Shown one piece after another: positions 1-6,217 of a stretch of 19,076 nt of DNA (the first letter of the stretch is position 1; each line of letters opens with the position of its first letter). The position numbers and the translations under genes were made by a program. This DNA comes from Candidatus Altimarinota bacterium. Lineage in GTDB: Bacteria; Patescibacteriota; Gracilibacteria; UBA4473. The stretch spans positions 1-19,076 of the forward strand of contig CAJQJI010000071.1 in assembly GCA_905478675.1 (NCBI GenBank), given 5' to 3'. A model generated the notes under the pieces. It did not search any database, was not told the DNA's origin, and saw nothing but the letters and a program-made list of their open reading frames with translations.

Positions 1-616
1 TTAATTCGGCTTGTACATCTCGAGCTTCAAACTCCGCTCGTTGAGCTTCGAGTGAAGCGGCTAATTCTTCGTTGCCCAATTCACGAGCAGCGGCAATATC
101 GCGGTCAAAAGCTTCGAGTGTTTCATCTCGTAGATTTTTGGCTAAAAATTCAGCACTGGCTTCGGCTCGAATTTCAGCAATTTCGTCATCACTTAAATCT
201 GGGTTTTCGGCGCGTGCTGCTTCAATTTTGGCATTAATGGATTTATCGGCTGCCTCGCGTTGATCTTCGGGAATAGTACTATATAAGTCTAAACCAGTTT
301 CTGATACTTTAGGATCATCGACCGTTTCGCCGGTAGGCTCAATAACATCGTCAGCGGCAACGACTTCGGCTACGTGTGCCACATCCGCTTCAATTCCACG
401 AGCGTCTGCTTGGATATCTGGGGAAAGCGGTAAATCAGCTGAAGTTAAGGCTGGCACGCCCTTCGCTCCCGCGTTGGCGGCGGCGGCTTCAACTTGTGGG
501 GCCGCTAACTCAGTGGTTTCTACGACTGGTGCTACCGGTACATCAGGTCCCTTAGGGGTTTCACCCCAAATAAATTTAGTCTTAATATTTTGATGTCGGT
601 TTATAAGTTGTTTCAT
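1..616 (-). CDS. Large Ala/Glu-rich protein, third gene of minus-strand operon (C-terminus off window)
   Basis: An ATG at 616 opens a frame that stays open for 205 codons to the left edge, so the gene is partial. It starts 2 bp after the TAA stop of the upstream gene and is the third member of that operon. The visible part has no signal peptide or membrane segment. Residues 1-20 are basic and carry the motif K14-F-I-W-x-E19, matching the other two large proteins nearby. A Pro/Ala/Val-rich linker follows (about 22-65), then an acidic, helical, Glu/Ala-rich stretch (about 115-205) with possible coiled coil. I recognise no catalytic domain in the visible part. By analogy with its neighbours, an enzymatic domain may lie in the missing C-terminus (inference). 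Confidence 0.85.
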   Translation of the reverse strand, partial: MKQLINRHQNIKTKFIWGETPKGPDVPVAPVVETTELAAPQVEAAAANAGAKGVPALTSADLPLSPDIQADARGIEADVAHVAEVVAADDVIEPTGETVDDPKVSETGLDLYSTIPEDQREAADKSINAKIEAARAENPDLSDDEIAEIRAEASAEFLAKNLRDETLEAFDRDIAAARELGNEELAASLEAQRAEFEARDVQAEL

Positions 617-618
617 AT

Positions 619-1662
619 TTAAACAGTGCTAGTTGTTGCCGCCGTATCGGTGCTGTCACTATTGCCGTCGCCTCGACTGGTGACAATAATGTCACCGGGT
701 TGAGGTTCTTGTTGTCCACTAAGATCAACCTGTCTTCCGGCGATTAAGTTTTCAACGGTATTAAATCTAAAGTTACCTGGTAAAGACGTTCTAGTGACCG
801 CATTACTTTGATTACCGCCCACCATTTCACCGTTTCCAGCATAAATAGCGACGTGCTCTCCCGTGCTTCCTTCAGGGGAGACATATGTTTCGGCTACATT
901 CCAATTAGCGTTTTCTGGCAAGGGTTGCCCCGATTTTTCACACATCGCTTTTACAAAAGCTCCGCACCAAGGAATTGAAGCGGTATCGACTCCGACTAAG
1001 GCGTCAGCTTCTGAGCCTTCTTGGGTGCCAATGGTGCTTTCGGCTTGACTAACTAAAGCATCACTGCCGCCTCCAAAAGGCACTTCATTCGTCCAATCAA
1101 TCCCGTTTTCACTTATAGTTTCCTGAAGAGTTCCTATCAAATTGCCTCGGTTTTCAATCTCTTCGGCTGCGGCTATTTTAGCTTCATCACCGGATTCTTG
1201 GGCTTCTACTTGAGCCGCTTGAGCTTGTTCGTGTAATGCGTTGCTTACTTGTGCTAGGTAGGTAACTAAGGCCGCCTCTGTCGTCTTGCGTTCAGCTTCT
1301 ACTTCTTCTTGCGTTTGCCGAACTTCTGGCGTGTTATTAGCGGTGGCTAATTGTTCGCCTTCCCCGTTATTAAGCGCTTCACTAATAGAAGTTTCAAGTT
1401 GGGCTTGAGTGGCGTTAAAGTCCGTATTAGAAGCTTCGGTAATTAAGTCTCCAATTCGGTCATGGCATAAGTCTTTTACTCGAGGGTCTACTGGAATACT
1501 TTCGATGCGGCGGGTTGTTTCTTGGTTTTGTCGAGCCACAAAGGCTTCAGGACTTTCTATCGCTACGGGCGCAGCCGTTTGGGCTTGTTCTGGGCCGCGT
1601 GGGGCTTCAAGATGTAAGTACCGCGTATTTGGTTCCGAATATCGAGTAAATAATTTGTTCAT
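619..1662 (-). CDS. Predicted cysteine peptidoglycan hydrolase (TIGR02594/NlpC-P60-like) with helical N-terminus
   Basis: A 347-residue protein. Residues 1-25 are basic and carry R14-Y-L-H-x-E19, the short motif shared with the other large proteins here; there is no signal peptide. Residues 40-185 are Glu/Gln/Ala-rich and helical. Residues 190-335 resemble the TIGR02594 group of NlpC/P60-like hydrolases: PWCGAFVKAMCEKSG places the likely nucleophile at C233, EHVAIYAGNGE gives H270, and VGGNQSNAVT gives N284. The PGDIIVTSRG strand, which I recall lying between the Cys and His segments in this family, sits here at 322-331, after the GGNQ segment, so the domain looks permuted. It probably cleaves peptide bonds in peptidoglycan (family inference). 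Its start lies one base after the stop of the 106-residue partner gene, so the two are probably translationally coupled. Confidence 0.8.
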   Translation of the reverse strand: MNKLFTRYSEPNTRYLHLEAPRGPEQAQTAAPVAIESPEAFVARQNQETTRRIESIPVDPRVKDLCHDRIGDLITEASNTDFNATQAQLETSISEALNNGEGEQLATANNTPEVRQTQEEVEAERKTTEAALVTYLAQVSNALHEQAQAAQVEAQESGDEAKIAAAEEIENRGNLIGTLQETISENGIDWTNEVPFGGGSDALVSQAESTIGTQEGSEADALVGVDTASIPWCGAFVKAMCEKSGQPLPENANWNVAETYVSPEGSTGEHVAIYAGNGEMVGGNQSNAVTRTSLPGNFRFNTVENLIAGRQVDLSGQQEPQPGDIIVTSRGDGNSDSTDTAATTSTV

Positions 1663-1663
1663 T

Positions 1664-1984
1664 CTATGGTTGGTATTTAGCTAAATCTTGGGCTAATTGT
1701 TGTTCGGCTTCGTTTAATTCTTCAGCACTTAAACGATTAAATTCTTCGCTCATTGTGTGTAGAATGGTTTGTTCAATGCGGTGGAAAAAATAGGGGTCTC
1801 GTTCTAGTATCTGCCGAAGGGTTTTGTCTTGTTTTTGATTTGCTTCATTAAGCAAGTTTTGAAGGTGATTTACCTGTGCGTCTGAAAGCGTTGGAAGTTG
1901 ACGCACAATTTCTTGCCGCAAGGTTTCCTTTAGAAACAAATTGCGCTTCAAAGCCTCAATCAAGCGTTGTTTTAGTTCATTCAT
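1664..1984 (-). CDS. 106-residue helical protein, first gene of minus-strand operon (paralog of the gene at 2047)
   Basis: I do not recognise this family. The protein is 106 residues, charged and apparently all-helical, without signal peptide or membrane segment. It is a paralog of the 106-residue product encoded divergently at 2047: both share the order L-x2-L-x-R-x-LF-x-K-x2-L, then KQ, then L-x3-P-x-FF-x2-[IL]E, and finally EEL-x2-AE-x2-L. It is followed by the predicted cysteine hydrolase at a TAG-A-ATG junction. A small helical protein encoded just upstream of a large hydrolase resembles adaptor/chaperone-effector pairs (such as Lap proteins with LXG effectors, or T6SS Eag chaperones), but no sequence match to those is claimed. 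A near-leaderless promoter sits directly upstream. Confidence 0.88.
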   Translation of the reverse strand: MNELKQRLIEALKRNLFLKETLRQEIVRQLPTLSDAQVNHLQNLLNEANQKQDKTLRQILERDPYFFHRIEQTILHTMSEEFNRLSAEELNEAEQQLAQDLAKYQP

Positions 1985-1994
1985 TTATCAGGTG

Positions 1995-2003
1995 ATTTTA
2001 CCA
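1995..2003 (-). promoter_or_regulatory. Extended -10 promoter for the minus-strand 106-residue gene/hydrolase operon
   Basis: On the minus strand, TGG-TAAAAT ends 10 bases before the ATG at 1984. This predicts a transcript start about 3-4 bases ahead of the start codon. No SD sequence or convincing -35 box is present. It lies back to back with the plus-strand promoter in the same 62-bp gap. Confidence 0.5.
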
Positions 2004-2031
2004 TATTTATCTAGTAAAAGAAAGAGGTTTA

Positions 2032-2040
2032 TGCTATAAT
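2032..2040 (+). promoter_or_regulatory. Extended -10 promoter TGCTATAAT, leaderless start at 2047
   Basis: A perfect extended -10 (TGC plus TATAAT) ends six bases before the ATG at 2047, so the transcript should begin at or next to the start codon. There is no good -35 match 17 bases upstream, as is common for extended -10 promoters, and no room for an SD. Confidence 0.65.
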
Positions 2041-2046
2041 CATCAG

Positions 2047-2367
2047 ATGTCTACAACAAAAATTAACGTTGATCTGGCAAAACTGTTGCAACGCAGTTTG
2101 TTCATTAAGCCAGAATTAAAAGCTAAAATTTTGACTTCAACACCAGAAAAACAAGCTGAAGTTTTACCATTAATTGCGGCTATAGATAGCAAACAAACGA
2201 ATTTGTTTAAAAAAGTGTTAGCCGAAAATCCACACTTTTTTACAGATCTTGAAAACATGGCTATTCATGAAGCGTTGAAAAAGCTAGTAGAAGCTGAAGA
2301 GGTTTATCGAGTAGAAGAACTTGAAACCGCTGAAAAGGAACTTATGCAAAAACTAAACCAAGTTTAG
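2047..2367 (+). CDS. 106-residue helical protein, first gene of plus-strand operon (paralog of the gene at 1984)
   Basis: An unrecognised family. The protein has the same length as its divergent paralog and the same conserved pattern: LLQRSLFIK near residues 13-21, a KQ in the middle, NPHFFTDLE around 61-69 and EELETAEKEL near 93-102. It is predicted to be a soluble helical bundle without signal peptide or membrane segment. Its TAG stop is followed by one base and then the ATG of the lytic transglycosylase-like gene, the same junction as in the divergent operon. The conserved pairing suggests it works with the hydrolase as adaptor, chaperone or inhibitor (inference). The start is fixed by the -10 box six bases upstream. 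Confidence 0.88.
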   Translation: MSTTKINVDLAKLLQRSLFIKPELKAKILTSTPEKQAEVLPLIAAIDSKQTNLFKKVLAENPHFFTDLENMAIHEALKKLVEAEEVYRVEELETAEKELMQKLNQV

Positions 2368-2368
2368 A

Positions 2369-4015
2369 ATGAAATTTTTACAAAAATCGGTTTTAACGAA
2401 CCCTCGTTTTCTTTGGAAAGAACACTCGGAAGGCGTAGTCAATGAGACTGAAGGGGCTGTGCTAGGGGATGAAGACTCCCAAGAGTCTTTACAGAGAGCC
2501 CTTCAGGCCGTGGCTCGTAACCCAGAGGGCTTAGCTGAGGTAGAGGCCTTAGAAGCCTTAATAGAAGCCGAAGCAATGGAACTGACAAACAAAGGCATTA
2601 CCTTAGAAACTTTACAACTTTATTTGGCTGAGCAAGAAGAAAATGATGTCCCTTTGGATGAATCTAGAATTATGGGGTTATCGGAACGCATTGAGGCCGA
2701 ATTAGGGGAAGAAGTGTTAACTGATGCTGAAATTACCGAATTACAAAGCATCACCAATGATGTGTTTTTAGAAAAGTCTCGGTCAGAGCGATTGCGCCTT
2801 ATTACTCAACAGAATGTCACAGCGGCACAAGTTGCGGCTGGTAGTGTTGATAGTTTAACTTTTACTTTTACTTTTGATGGACAATTTAATCCTAACTTGC
2901 AGCATTTAACTACGGCTGGACAAGTACTGCCTTCCGAGGTTCGTTCGGTTACGTCTGCAGGGCAAGTTTTTAATCGGTCCGTGGATTCGCTGAATGGCGA
3001 GTTTTTCACCGAAGGTGGACAGCGGTTATTAATTATTGAAGGGACTTTGTTATCTAACATAGAGACTGATGCGGCAGTGGTTGCGAATGTTCAGGCCAAG
3101 GTCGATGAAAATTTAGCGGCTTTTAAGGCGGTTGAAGAAGGCGAAACAGCTCGGACAGAAGGGGAAATGTTAGTAGCCCGTATGGCTCTTGAGCGTAATG
3201 TGGCCCCTGAATTTGTTATGGAGGTGTTTGTAGCAGAACATTCAATTGAAACTGAAGGGGAAGAGGGAATGCCCGTTTTAACGCCAGATTATAGGGCTCA
3301 GTTAGAACATTTTTTAACCAATATAGATCGATCGGAAGCCCTGTTTAGACAGAACTACTCAGAGGTTGATTTCCGAGATTCAGAGGGGCTTAGTCCAGAG
3401 TTTGCGGCTTTTTTCTTAAGCACAGGACGTGATACTTCAGAAATTTCAAGTCTGATGGAAGACATTGGTTATTCTTCTGAAGAAATAGAGCGAGCGAATG
3501 AAGTGGTTACCGCTCATCCAACCGTTGGTTTGGGGGCATTTGAACAGGTAGATCTTATGTCTGAACCAGGATTTAGTGCACGTTTAGCTGAAGTAGCAGA
3601 AAGTATTGGCACAACGCCTGGAAATTTAATGCAAATATTCAGATTTGAGACTGGAGGAACTTTCAATCCAGCTGAAACCAACAGTATTGGTGCGACGGGC
3701 CTCATTCAGTTTATGCCACAGACCGCTGCAGGTTTAGGAACGTCAACCACCGCTTTGCGCGGGATGACAGGAACTGAACAATTAGATTGGGTTGAACGTT
3801 ATTACCTCCAATATGCCAGTAGAGGTTTGGGTGGAGTAGAGGATTTGTACTTGGCAACTTTGTACCCTTATGCCTTAGGTAGACCCGATAGTTATGTATT
3901 AGGTTCAGAGCGCAGTGCTAGCTTTGCTCGTACCGTTGGTCGGCAGAACCCAATCTTTAATGGGGGCGGTCTGGTAACGGTGGGGCATGTCCGCAGGACT
4001 ATTTTGGAAGCCTAG
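2369..4015 (+). CDS. Predicted lytic transglycosylase (SLT domain) with long acidic helical N-terminus
   Basis: A 548-residue protein. It starts with a short basic segment carrying R13-F-L-W-x-E18, the motif shared with the two minus-strand large proteins, and has no signal peptide or membrane segment. Residues 20-400 are acidic and mostly helical, with a Thr/Val-rich, probably beta-stranded patch near 155-230. Residues 405-548 form a lysozyme-like SLT domain: QIFRFETGGTF places the catalytic glutamate at E427, followed by SIGATGLIQFMPQTAAGLG, an LDWVERYY helix, YLATLYPYALG, and a C-terminal NP-x-FNGGGLVT segment as in phage-related SLT proteins. Predicted to cleave the glycan strand between MurNAc and GlcNAc. 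How it would reach peptidoglycan without a classical signal is unknown. It forms a two-gene operon with the upstream 106-residue gene. Confidence 0.85.
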   Translation: MKFLQKSVLTNPRFLWKEHSEGVVNETEGAVLGDEDSQESLQRALQAVARNPEGLAEVEALEALIEAEAMELTNKGITLETLQLYLAEQEENDVPLDESRIMGLSERIEAELGEEVLTDAEITELQSITNDVFLEKSRSERLRLITQQNVTAAQVAAGSVDSLTFTFTFDGQFNPNLQHLTTAGQVLPSEVRSVTSAGQVFNRSVDSLNGEFFTEGGQRLLIIEGTLLSNIETDAAVVANVQAKVDENLAAFKAVEEGETARTEGEMLVARMALERNVAPEFVMEVFVAEHSIETEGEEGMPVLTPDYRAQLEHFLTNIDRSEALFRQNYSEVDFRDSEGLSPEFAAFFLSTGRDTSEISSLMEDIGYSSEEIERANEVVTAHPTVGLGAFEQVDLMSEPGFSARLAEVAESIGTTPGNLMQIFRFETGGTFNPAETNSIGATGLIQFMPQTAAGLGTSTTALRGMTGTEQLDWVERYYLQYASRGLGGVEDLYLATLYPYALGRPDSYVLGSERSASFARTVGRQNPIFNGGGLVTVGHVRRTILEA

Positions 4016-4073
4016 TATTTATATAAATACAATGATTTAAGTTAATGGTAACAGGAAAAACTCTGAGATTCCC

Positions 4074-4103
4074 TTGCCAAAGGGCTTTAGAGGTGATTAA
4101 AAT
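4074..4103 (+). promoter_or_regulatory. Promoter of the HU gene
   Basis: TTGCCA at 4074-4079 and TAAAAT at 4098-4103 are separated by 18 bases. The predicted start near 4110 leaves a leader of about 27 bases without an SD. A small inverted repeat (CCCTT-N4-AAGGG, 4071-4084) overlaps the -35 box and could be an operator, but this is weak. Confidence 0.55.
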
Positions 4104-4136
4104 CCAGGATGCAATATTTCTTAATCCCACATTAAC

Positions 4137-4412
4137 ATGTCAAAAGGTGATCTAATTACCGCTATTGCTAACCGAGCAGGTCTAACTAAAAAAGCTGCTG
4201 CAGACGCTCTTGAAGCTTTCATCGATACTGTATCTGGTGAACTTACAAACGGTGAACAAGTAACAATTACTGGATTCGGTACTTTCAAAGTATCTCACCG
4301 AGCGGCTCGTACTGGGGTAAATCCTCAAAACCCATCTCAAAAGATTCAAATCAAAGCTTCAAAAGTTCCTACTTTCAAAGCTGGTAAAAATCTTAAAGAA
4401 GCGGTTAACTAA
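4137..4412 (+). CDS. hup: DNA-binding protein HU
   Basis: A 91-residue protein of normal HU length. It has an N-terminal helical dimerisation part (DLITAIANRAGLTKKAAADALEAF split around residues 5-28), the TGFGTFKV core near 44-51, and the beta-arm with the DNA-intercalating proline context RTGVNPQNP at about 58-66. It ends in the usual FKAGKNLKEAVN. HU bends and compacts DNA in the nucleoid. Its codons differ visibly from those of the neighbours (GGT, GAA, ACT, AAA dominate), as expected of a highly expressed gene. It has its own promoter and a strong terminator, so it is monocistronic. IHF is a less likely alternative because of length and sequence. Confidence 0.95.
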   Translation: MSKGDLITAIANRAGLTKKAAADALEAFIDTVSGELTNGEQVTITGFGTFKVSHRAARTGVNPQNPSQKIQIKASKVPTFKAGKNLKEAVN

Positions 4413-4452
4413 TTTTAGCATTGCTAAATTTAAGACCTTAGCGGTCACAACC

Positions 4453-4489
4453 AAAAAACACCCACTCTTGTTTGAGTGGGTGTTTTTAT
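4453..4489. terminator. Strong intrinsic terminator after HU, probably bidirectional
   Basis: A perfect stem ACACCCACTC / GAGTGGGTGT (4458-4467 and 4474-4483) encloses a six-base loop and is flanked by an A-tract on the left and a T-tract on the right. It can therefore terminate both HU and the convergent minus-strand gene that ends at 4513. Confidence 0.9.
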
Positions 4490-4512
4490 TTTAAGCGGCG
4501 GATTTTTTTTCT

Positions 4513-6090
4513 TTAAGCGGCTTCGCTTTCATTGCTTGTTCCACCATTGTCCGAATTATTCTTTTTTCGATTTCGCTTTCGCTTTGGTTTAGCGTTTTGA
4601 TTTGCGGCTTCGTTGTGTTCTTCGGGTTTATGGTTTTTATTTTCTCCTGCATTTGGCGTGAAGTCTTCTGTTAAAGCTTCGATTTCACCTAGCATGGCTC
4701 GGAATTCTTTTTTACGTTTCTTTAACAGCTCTTTTTCATTTCGAATTTTAGATTCTAGCTCCTTAATTTGTGATTTAAAATCTTCAACGTTTTGATTATG
4801 CGTGTTCACAAAGCCAGCAATTTCCGCTTTAATATTTTCAAGCGATGAAAGCGGGCTACTGCCATCACCTTTTGGAGCTGTTTTTTCTTTGACTTCGGGA
4901 ACGACCGCAACCTCCGGATCTACAACCGCTTCTTTTGTTTCTGCTAGAGGGTCCGCTGATGCTTGGTCATTACTGTCAGTTGTTACTTCATCAAAACTAA
5001 GAGAAACGGCAGGCGTTTGAGCTGGCGTTGTTTCAGTCGTTTCAGTTTTAGCTTCTCCGTCTGTATTTATATCAGCAAAAGGATTTTCAGGCATAATAGT
5101 GGTTTCCGCGGCTTCGGTTGATTCGGCTGGTTTACCAAGATCGGCAAAAGGATTCTCTGCGTCGGCTGTTGGTGCGGTCTCAACCGCAGTTGGTGCGATT
5201 TCATTATTGACTACCGGGGGCACTTCTTCTGCGACCGTTGGAGCTGGATCTGTGCTTTCAGGGGCAAAAGGATTTTCGGCCACAACTGGGCTGACTTCCG
5301 CCACCGGAGGTGTTGGGTTTTCAACCACTACTGGGGCGGCTGGTGTCTCAGGTGCAAAAGGATTTTCAGCTACAACGGGTGTCGCTTCAGCGACAGGCGC
5401 CGTTGGTGTTTCGGTTGCGAATGGGTTAACCGCTTCTTCGGCGACAGGAGCGGCTACTTCAGGCGTGTTTTGCGGCTCTGTTGCGGCAACCGGTGTTTCG
5501 GTGGCAAAAGGGTTTCCCTCGGCGTTTGGGGCGGCTTGAGGTGGGGCCGCTGCAACGGGTGTTTCGGTTGCAAAAGGATTTAGAACGCTGGCTTCGGCGG
5601 CGGGTGTTGCCGCGGCCGGGGTTTCTGTAGTTTGGTCTAAGGCTGTGGGTTCTGCATTGGCCACGGGGGTGGCAAAAGGATTTTCAGCCACAACGGGTGT
5701 CGCTTCAGCGACAGGAGCTGTTGGGGTTTCGGTTGCGAATGGATTTAAAACGGGTTCTGCATTTTGAGGTGCTGGCGCCGCTTCTGCCGCTACGGCTGGG
5801 GCTGATTCAGTTATTTGAATATCGCCGGTAAGTGTACTCGGGTCTGGAGCTACGGCTGGGGCATCGGTTACGTTAATCGTAATATCATCACCAAAATTAG
5901 GCGTCGCGGCCACAGGGGTTGGGGCGGCGGCTTCGGCTGGTGGTTGCACCATAATAGGTTCCGTTGGTGGTGGGGTACTTCCAGCACTCGGATCTGCGGT
6001 AATAACAGTGCTTGGATCGGCCGCTCCGGCGGTGCCATTGTCATTGTTTCCTGTTTTTCCACCGAGTCCGAAGTTGAAGTTAATCCCCAT
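4513..6090 (-). CDS. Disordered repeat protein with nine NPFA motifs, coiled coil and basic tail
   Basis: A 525-residue protein of unrecognised family without signal peptide. Residues 1-12 are Gly/Asn/Phe-rich (MGINFNFGLGGK). Residues 20-345 are Pro/Ala/Thr/Val-rich and disordered, with nine NPFA tetrapeptides starting near 116, 137, 171, 193, 222, 243, 273, 313 and 336, mostly within (E/V/L)NPFA(T/P)ETP units. An acidic Thr/Glu-rich spacer follows. Residues 416-475 form a charged heptad-like helix (IKELESKIRNEKELLKKRKK), a likely coiled coil, and 501-510 is a basic KPKRKRNRKK cluster that could bind nucleic acid or an acidic surface. Codon use shows internal duplication, including a 71-bp direct repeat. 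It converges on HU and shares its terminator. It may be a scaffold or linear-motif protein; function unknown. Confidence 0.85.
   Translation of the reverse strand: MGINFNFGLGGKTGNNDNGTAGAADPSTVITADPSAGSTPPPTEPIMVQPPAEAAAPTPVAATPNFGDDITINVTDAPAVAPDPSTLTGDIQITESAPAVAAEAAPAPQNAEPVLNPFATETPTAPVAEATPVVAENPFATPVANAEPTALDQTTETPAAATPAAEASVLNPFATETPVAAAPPQAAPNAEGNPFATETPVAATEPQNTPEVAAPVAEEAVNPFATETPTAPVAEATPVVAENPFAPETPAAPVVVENPTPPVAEVSPVVAENPFAPESTDPAPTVAEEVPPVVNNEIAPTAVETAPTADAENPFADLGKPAESTEAAETTIMPENPFADINTDGEAKTETTETTPAQTPAVSLSFDEVTTDSNDQASADPLAETKEAVVDPEVAVVPEVKEKTAPKGDGSSPLSSLENIKAEIAGFVNTHNQNVEDFKSQIKELESKIRNEKELLKKRKKEFRAMLGEIEALTEDFTPNAGENKNHKPEEHNEAANQNAKPKRKRNRKKNNSDNGGTSNESEAA
5354..5424. 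repeat. 71-bp direct repeat, copy 1, inside the NPFA-repeat gene
   Basis: This copy matches 5672-5742 with only a few differences. The copies are offset by 318 bp, exactly 106 codons, so the frame is kept. Each encodes one TPTAPVAEATPVVAENPFA-type unit. It is internal to the coding sequence and reflects duplication of a repeat unit. Confidence 0.85.
5672..5742. repeat. 71-bp direct repeat, copy 2, inside the NPFA-repeat gene
   Basis: The partner of the copy at 5354-5424. Near-identity at the DNA level, including synonymous sites, indicates a recent duplication or gene conversion rather than only protein-level selection. Confidence 0.85.
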
Positions 6091-6133
6091 ATTTATTTGT
6101 TTTTAAAACTAGATTTGCGGCCGTTCTAAAAAG

Positions 6134-6161
6134 TTGACTTTAGACCTTAAATCTCAATACT
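6134..6161 (+). promoter_or_regulatory. Possible promoter of pheS
   Basis: TTGACT at 6134-6139 is followed after 16 bases by AATACT at 6156-6161. It would give a leader of about 50 bases with no SD before the ATG at 6218. The -10 match is imperfect, so this is tentative. Confidence 0.35.
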
Positions 6162-6217
6162 GTACACGATTTTCATCTGAAAAGCAAATTTTTGTTTGCG
6201 TCTGATTTAGTTAATTT

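Noticed and set aside
2043..2258. Minus-strand 71-codon frame across the second 106-residue gene
   Set aside because: Antisense to a gene supported by paralogy, a promoter and an operon junction.
5099..5539. Open 146-codon plus-strand frame of Ser/Thr/Gly/Ala-rich sequence
   Set aside because: It is the antisense shadow of the repetitive NPFA gene; the repeats keep the frame open. No promoter or recognisable domain.
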